The notes below the pieces were generated by a model. That model worked only from the letters and a program-made list of their open reading frames with translations, was not told where the DNA came from and made no database searches. From positions 13,366 through 77,365 of the forward strand of contig CAQOGY010000012.1 in the NCBI GenBank assembly GCA_948847595.1: a stretch of 64,000 nt of DNA, given 5' to 3'. Shown in pieces: positions 60,001 to 64,000 of the stretch. The DNA comes from an uncultured Bacteroides sp. GTDB taxonomy: Bacteria; Bacteroidota; Bacteroidia; Bacteroidales; Bacteroidaceae. Made by a program: the position numbers and the translations under genes. The stretch's first letter is position 1, and every line of letters begins with the position of its first letter.

Positions 60001-60127
60001 CAGCTCTTATCCTGGATATGACCCTGAAGTCAGCTACTCAGTCAACAATTCCAAGACAATGGGCGAGGATGCCATGACCGTTCCTCAGTTGCGTACGTTT
60101 GTCTGCGGCTTCAATCTTACTTTCTAA
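57020..60127 (+). CDS. SusC-family TonB-dependent outer membrane transporter
   Basis: A 1035-residue protein: signal peptide (about 1-28), CarboxypepD_reg-like domain (about 45-115, with NGTIVDKDGNPLIGVTIFEK), then the ELVVVGYA region, the plug domain (about 120-230, with GAVRVSIRGVGSINGSNEPL and FVIDGIPV), and the 22-stranded barrel, ending in Phe. It would import a glycan across the outer membrane with TonB energy together with the SusD-like lipoprotein 29 bases downstream. The N-terminus has no STN domain, so it is not directly a FecA-type signalling receptor. Confidence 0.96.
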   Translation: MKLRYLQIASSICITCCHLGMSHPALASQTYSKMLTKEYVVTKKNVNGTIVDKDGNPLIGVTIFEKGTDNGCITDFNGQYQLSLSNRDAVIVISYVGYKTQELKGDQLVEKIVLEEDAVALDELVVVGYAVQKKKELTGSTSSLKASDKKLSVTTSLDQMMQGNLSGVNITNASGMPGGAVRVSIRGVGSINGSNEPLFVIDGIPVSNSDNSGVNGRFGGSVQNPLSMLNPNDIESIDVLKDAAATAIYGSRATNGVVMVTTKRGKKGQRTTVNLSASYGLQSLPKEIEMADSDLYLTVRNEAVNNYNTQNNLKPGDNLYKTLEVNPRPGQPDTDWIDLITHDQAAVQNYEVSVSSGSEKTRFYSSLGYFDQEGIILTNRFRRYSLRTNVDHDISNAFQTGVSIALSKTINNRVPNDNVGNGIFTRSIEQRPFDVPFKEDGRYMIGGVDIPRHNGIQVLNEQKSKNEWYRVLANAYLTIKLLEGLEYKLSLSGDIRYSNDYLKLTKDHPYGSPKGEITDYRSMMQNYLIDNTLTYTKQIKDFNFTALGGYSMQEINTDASSIVGKDFPSSQFDYINAAGRINSASTTGGKNRLISTFFRLNMGYADRYLFTFSIRADGSSKFADGNQWGTFPSVSGAWRISNESFFPKDGIISDLKLRASWGMTGNQEGIGNYDSRSLANGGHNYNGQDGIAITTLANPDLKWEKSDQTNIGLDLSLFNDRVTVGMDYFIKNTKDLLYDRPLHTTTGFSSITQNIGSMRNTGFEFNVESHNIMNDRFSWDTQFNISTIKNKLTSLIDEKPIPVGNHVLQVGQPIGSFYMYKMDGIYQDNQEVPEKLYAKGVRAGDIKYADKDNDGDLTPADKEIVGKPLPDFFGGLTNRFRYGNFDLTIFNTFSVGNDVYATGMGGIDAVGHNNYGMRKDIAANRWTGPGTNNSIPRAMISTHNTQASTYLLHDGSYFKFKDVTLGYTLPSNLTQKLNISNMRVYLSAQNLWTISSYPGYDPEVSYSVNNSKTMGEDAMTVPQLRTFVCGFNLTF

Positions 60128-60156
60128 ATATAATTCATTTATAATCGATATTCATC

Positions 60157-61464
60157 ATGAAACTAAATCATCTGATATATACATTAATGCTGGGCACCGC
60201 GTTGGGTACCAGTTCCTGCTCCTGGTTGGATCTGGAACCTGCAACGGCCGTCTCACCCTCCATTCTCGGACAAGGTGAAGTGGAACAACTGCTAACCGGT
60301 ACCTACCGCTCGTTACAGAACGACCCGGGTCGCGACACCTGGGTACTCTTTGACATGCGGGGCGAGAATCTGATCAATACCTACCTGAGCGGTTCCAATG
60401 ACTTTGTAAACAACGAGATACCCTCCAATAACGGTACGCTGCTTACGATGTGGCGTGGTTACTACAAGGCCATTTACAATGCCAATACCACCCTTTCCAT
60501 CCTTTCCAATTTGGAGCCCAGTGAAAAGAACACCCATATAGAGGCACAGGCTCGTTTCCTCCGGGCATACGCCTATTACTGTCTGGCCACACGCTGGGAT
60601 GGTGTTCCCATCATCAAGGACAATACCCTGGAGAACGTAAAGCGTGACAAACAGTCCGCTGTGTTCAACTTCATCAAGGAAGAGTTAAGTTTTTGTATCG
60701 ATGAAGGACATTTGAAACCTTTTGGTGAAACTTCGGGCGCACCCTTCACGGTAAGCCTCGAAGCAGCCCAAGCTCTGATGGCACGCTTGGCCCTGACAAC
60801 CGGAGATATGGAAACGGCCAAAAATATGGCTGAAACGCTGATCGCAAATCCCAAATTCAAACTCAGCGAAAACTACGACAACATCTTCACGACAACCAAC
60901 AACAGCGAGATAATCTTCAGTTTCCGCAACAACACTAGCGAAGGAGGCCAGAACTTGTACGCCCTGTTCACCACCTACAACTCACCGATGAAAGGAAGCT
61001 GGTTTCTCTGCCCGTCTCCCGAATCGGAGAAACTGTTCGAGGATCCGGCTGATACGCGCAACAACACCTGCATCACTACGCTGGAGAGCGTTTCCGAAAC
61101 CTATATCATCATGAACAAGTTCAGAGATTTTACGCCGCTCATCGTTTCACGTATTGCAGAAATGTACCTGATTAGTGCGGAAGCACAAGGACGGAACGGA
61201 CTGAATAGACTGAACGAGCTGCGCCGTTCAAGAGGATTGAATCCGTACAACAACTCGGATATTGCTTCGGAGGAAGACTACCAGAAGAAAGTAGCCCTGG
61301 AACGCAGAAAGGAACTTTACTGTGAGGGCTTCCTGTTTTTTGACCTGATTCGTACCAACAAGATTTCCGAAGAGGTAGTGTCCATGAACGGAAAGACAAA
61401 CCTTTATCTTCCCTTGCCGGAATCAGAGGTGCAATACAATCCCAACCTCAACGAATATAACTGA
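60157..61464 (+). CDS. SusD/RagB-family substrate-binding lipoprotein
   Basis: A 435-residue lipoprotein precursor (lipobox SSC, Cys21). It has the SusD TPR-like helical framework (EAQARFLRAYAYYCLATRWD is the hallmark helix), the region VSRIAEMYLISAEAQGRNG and the C-terminal LERRKELYCEGFLFFDLIR. It is somewhat shorter than many SusD proteins (usually about 500-600 residues), with a compact ligand-binding part. It pairs with the SusC protein to capture a glycan at the cell surface. Confidence 0.95.
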   Translation: MKLNHLIYTLMLGTALGTSSCSWLDLEPATAVSPSILGQGEVEQLLTGTYRSLQNDPGRDTWVLFDMRGENLINTYLSGSNDFVNNEIPSNNGTLLTMWRGYYKAIYNANTTLSILSNLEPSEKNTHIEAQARFLRAYAYYCLATRWDGVPIIKDNTLENVKRDKQSAVFNFIKEELSFCIDEGHLKPFGETSGAPFTVSLEAAQALMARLALTTGDMETAKNMAETLIANPKFKLSENYDNIFTTTNNSEIIFSFRNNTSEGGQNLYALFTTYNSPMKGSWFLCPSPESEKLFEDPADTRNNTCITTLESVSETYIIMNKFRDFTPLIVSRIAEMYLISAEAQGRNGLNRLNELRRSRGLNPYNNSDIASEEDYQKKVALERRKELYCEGFLFFDLIRTNKISEEVVSMNGKTNLYLPLPESEVQYNPNLNEYN

Positions 61465-61586
61465 TAAACCAATCCCTGTTATTCATCGTTGCCCTGCTCG
61501 GTCGGGATACTGTTGGTTTCTGTTGGGACAGCCTGCCAACCTCTGTTTCGATTGGAATGTGAAGGGCAACGGAAATAGTCACTATC

Positions 61587-61615
61587 GGGCGTTGGGAATA
61601 CCCCAACGCCCAACT
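61587..61615 (+). terminator. Hairpin between susD and the first NAGPA-type gene
   Basis: Perfect 10-bp stem, GGGCGTTGGG at 61587-61596 and CCCAACGCCC at 61602-61611, followed by AACTTTTAA. It lies 15 bases before the next ATG, so it may partly terminate transcription or define mRNA ends between SusC/D and the enzymes. Confidence 0.65.
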
Positions 61616-61629
61616 TTTAATGGATTCTC

Positions 61630-62556
61630 ATGAAAAAACTGAAAACCGCCTTTATTTCCCTACTGTGCTTGTCTTGCATGACAATATCCAACAAGGGATC
61701 AGCTTCAAACCCGGTACTGCGTATTTCGGACGGGTGGGTGGCAGACACCATTGCGCCGGCACTGATACATTACCGATTCGCCGGATATGACTCCATCAGC
61801 CAAGCGCACCAAAATGTAGACGTTCTCGAGGTCGACCTGACCTCCCCAAGTTATGATATACAGCTTGTTTACGAAGAGCATGGGGATTCCCTATCTTCTG
61901 TAGCGGAACGCAACAATGCGGCTGCCGCCATCAACGGAACCTACGAGGCCGAAGCATCGTTCATCAAAATCGGAGGTAGACTCCTTGCCCAAAACCGTTT
62001 GGACAGCACACACATTCGATACTGGAAACACGAAGGTGCCTTCCTGTTCGATGACGACAACAAGAACATCGACATCCGATTTGCCAGCGACTCGACTTTT
62101 CTTTCACACCCCGCAGCAAACATTTTATCCGGTGCTCCCATGTTGATAGACAACAACGATCCTGTAGGGCTGAATTTTACCGGAAACGTAGAAGGAATGG
62201 ACCTGAACAAGCTTGATTACGAAGACTTCAGAAGGCACCAGGGAGTGAGACACCCGCGGACAGCGGTAGCACTTACAGAGCATAAGAAACTGCTTTTGAT
62301 AACCGTTGACGGAAGAAGTACCCAGGCGGCAGGAATGTCTGCAAACGAACTGACCCGATTTCTACTTACTTACTTCTGCCCCCAATCAGCCTTGAACCTG
62401 GATGGTGGAGGGTCCACTACCATGTGGATTGCCTCTTCAGAGCAGCGAGTAGGAGGGGTCGTGAACCATCCGACTGACAACAAGAAATTCGACCATGCGG
62501 GACAACGCAGAGTAACCTCGTTCATTGTCATCAAATCATCTGAAAACCATGAATAA
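61630..62556 (+). CDS. Phosphodiester glycosidase, NAGPA family (first copy)
   Basis: A 308-residue secreted protein (signal peptide about residues 1-25) of the NAGPA family, which includes the lysosomal uncovering enzyme that removes GlcNAc from GlcNAc-phosphate diesters. Visible motifs: AAAINGTYEAEASFIKIGG, the GVRHPRTAVAL segment and ALNLDGGGSTTM at about residues 251-262, then VNHPTDNKKF. Bacterial members act on phosphodiester-linked sugars. It overlaps the start of the second copy by 8 bp. Confidence 0.88.
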   Translation: MKKLKTAFISLLCLSCMTISNKGSASNPVLRISDGWVADTIAPALIHYRFAGYDSISQAHQNVDVLEVDLTSPSYDIQLVYEEHGDSLSSVAERNNAAAAINGTYEAEASFIKIGGRLLAQNRLDSTHIRYWKHEGAFLFDDDNKNIDIRFASDSTFLSHPAANILSGAPMLIDNNDPVGLNFTGNVEGMDLNKLDYEDFRRHQGVRHPRTAVALTEHKKLLLITVDGRSTQAAGMSANELTRFLLTYFCPQSALNLDGGGSTTMWIASSEQRVGGVVNHPTDNKKFDHAGQRRVTSFIVIKSSENHE

Positions 62557-63412
62557 ATATCTCAGTTTCATCTTTGCTTCAGTGCTCACACTCACGGGCG
62601 TACAGCTTTCCAAAGCCAGCAATCCATCGGATTCCCTGGCCATCGTATCGGCCAAATGGGAGAGAACATCTTCACTGCAAGGCATCCAGTTGAAACAAGC
62701 TTCGATAGAAGGCCTGTTTGGAGGCAAGCAATCCATCAGCATCCTGACCATTGGAAGAGCGGAAGGCTATACAGCCTTTATTGCTACGACGGACTCGCTG
62801 ACCACCACTAGCCAATTGGCTGAACAAAGCCGTTCTTCTGCAGCCATAAACGGGTCGTACTTCAGTATCAAGGAAGGCTTCTCTACCTGTTACCTCCGTA
62901 AAAATGAAGCGGTAATAGATACGACAACTACCGAAGAAAGGCATTTGCGTGTCAATGGTGCCGTACACATGGTGGATAACAATATCCGGATCATACCATG
63001 GAACGACGAAAATGAGAAGAAAGGGTTCCCGCTGGATGGGGATATACTTGCGTCCGGACCGCTCTTGATGCAGGACGGCAAGACGTGTGACTTCACGACG
63101 ATAGATCGGGAATTCTCAGAGACCAGACATCCCAGAAGTGCCATTGCACTCACAAAAGAAGGTGACATAATGCTGGTAGCGGTAGATGGAAGGGCAGAAG
63201 GGCACGCAGATGGAATGTCCATTGCAGAACTTGCCTATCTTTTGCGAATTCTGAAGGCACATTGCGCACTTAATCTGGATGGAGGCGGTTCTACCACCTT
63301 ATGGGTGAATGGTCAAGTGGTCAACCACCCAAGCGACAACAAGAAATTCGACAACAAAGGAGAAAGAAAAGTCCACAACATCATAGCCGTTCGAAGATTG
63401 ACAAATCCATAG
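62549..63412 (+). CDS. Phosphodiester glycosidase, NAGPA family (second copy)
   Basis: A 287-residue relative of the preceding protein. Start at 62549 (MNKYLSFIFASVLTLTGVQL, signal peptide); an upstream start at 62525 would add eight residues. Motifs: SSAAINGSYFSIKEGFSTCY, RHPRSAIALT and CALNLDGGGSTTLWVNGQVV at about residues 240-260, then VNHPSDNKKFDNKGERKVHN. Same motifs as its neighbour with clearly diverged sequence, so an old tandem duplication with likely specialised substrates. Confidence 0.87.
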   Translation: MNKYLSFIFASVLTLTGVQLSKASNPSDSLAIVSAKWERTSSLQGIQLKQASIEGLFGGKQSISILTIGRAEGYTAFIATTDSLTTTSQLAEQSRSSAAINGSYFSIKEGFSTCYLRKNEAVIDTTTTEERHLRVNGAVHMVDNNIRIIPWNDENEKKGFPLDGDILASGPLLMQDGKTCDFTTIDREFSETRHPRSAIALTKEGDIMLVAVDGRAEGHADGMSIAELAYLLRILKAHCALNLDGGGSTTLWVNGQVVNHPSDNKKFDNKGERKVHNIIAVRRLTNP

Positions 63413-63470
63413 AGTACAACATGCTTGCTCACAGACAAATCGGGGAGTACTGCATCAATCATGCAGGAAC

Positions 63471-63950
63471 AGTCTGAACAGGGAGGCCCTCGAATGGCTT
63501 GAAAGGACGGGGAACGGGAAGGTGCACGGGACCACCCGTCTTTTTCCCCGGGAAGAGTTTGCCGTGGAAAAAGGCTTTCTCATGCCCTATCATGGGACGC
63601 CACAACCACCGCAGGAGGAGATGAGGGAATACCATGTACGCAAGGACAATACAGTGCAGTACAGGGGGAATTATTACAGCCTGCCATGCGGAACTTACCG
63701 GAGCGGGCAGACAACCGTCTGGCTGCAGGAAACGGAAGGGAATGTGGAGCTGTACAACAAGGATACGGGGAAACTCATCTGCCGGCATGCGCTCTGTACC
63801 AGAAAGGGAAGGACCGTTTATGACGACTCCCACAGAAAACCGAGAAACGCCGGAGTGAAGATAGCCGAACGCATCCTTGTCCATGTGTCGGGCAACAGGG
63901 AGGTAGCCATGTGGATGGATAATCTGAAAAGGAGGAAGGAACGTTATTAA
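63471..63950 (+). pseudogene. IS21-type transposase (IstA), C-terminal fragment
   Basis: From about 63471 the plus strand encodes LNREALEWLERTGNGKVHGT, then FPREEFAVEKGFLMPYHG, VRKDNTVQYRGNYYSLPCGT and a lysine-rich end: the C-terminal third of IstA of IS21-family elements. The catalytic DDE domain and the IstB partner gene are missing. The fragment starts abruptly about 60 bases after the second NAGPA-type gene, so the IS or the locus end is truncated there. It is open to its stop at 63948. Confidence 0.85.
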
Positions 63951-64000
63951 CGTGAGTTCGAAATAAGAATAAATATATTTCACTTATAATTAGAAACATA
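63951..64000. other. Right edge of the window
   Basis: 50 AT-rich bases after the transposase fragment. No gene visible. Confidence 0.5.

Noticed and set aside
1..64000. CRISPR arrays, tRNA and rRNA genes, restriction-modification genes
   Set aside because: No regularly spaced identical repeats, cloverleaf-like segments, rRNA-like stretches or restriction-modification motifs were seen on either strand.

Overview
The window is chromosomal DNA of a Bacteroidales gut bacterium, most likely Bacteroides or Phocaeicola. The evidence is the promoter style (-7 boxes of the TAnnTTTG type, no strong Shine-Dalgarno sequences), the SusC/SusD pair, a GH97 glycosidase, fimbrillin-type pilus genes, IntDOT-like tyrosine recombinases and a MobV relaxase. 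No tRNA, rRNA or CRISPR array was seen.

Layout. 1-5.95 kb is metabolic backbone: uxuA (cut by the window edge) and its SDR partner for hexuronate catabolism, a divergent GH97 glycosidase, and a HipA-like kinase/DUF3037/murQ operon. From about 6.2 to 40 kb lies a mobilizable genomic island. Its left part (6.4-12.2 kb) is a string of small cassettes, each with a long untranslated leader, one to five small genes (including ssb and an LPD11-like protein) and a hairpin terminator. Then come an HU-like gene, a serine-recombinase-like protein without its catalytic serine, a run of island genes ending in a MobV relaxase with a possible oriT, and an OmpA/DUF3575 protein. A six-gene type V (Mfa/Fim-like) pilus operon runs leftward from 29.6 to 20.8 kb. 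Next to it sits an Mpi-like DNA invertase, and between them a 138-bp segment bounded by perfect 16-bp inverted repeats carries a promoter that points away from the pilus operon. This looks like a phase-variable pilus captured in the OFF state. The island continues with a WG-repeat/SH3/BatD-like envelope operon behind a structured leader and ends with two tandem tyrosine recombinases, the second of them broken.

40.3-53.4 kb is a leftward stress operon of the Ter class: a TerB-like protein, four TerD-family proteins, three TerY-type vWA proteins, a PP2C phosphatase, a Ser/Thr kinase-like protein, two small proteins and a Ca2+-type P-ATPase. It resembles the TerY-P triad built around calcium-binding TerD proteins.

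53.4-64 kb is a rearranged backbone patch: an ISL3-like transposase tail, ppx/gppA followed by only the C-terminal end of ppk1, and then a locus with a PHP-type phosphodiesterase, a SusC/SusD pair and two tandem NAGPA-type phosphodiester glycosidases. That set suggests uptake and cleavage of a phosphodiester-linked glycan. The window ends in a truncated IS21-type transposase. The most interesting signals are the invertible promoter, palindromic repeats between the two fimbrillin genes, a cluster of six hairpins at the right end of the island, and the cassette and leader architecture at its left end.
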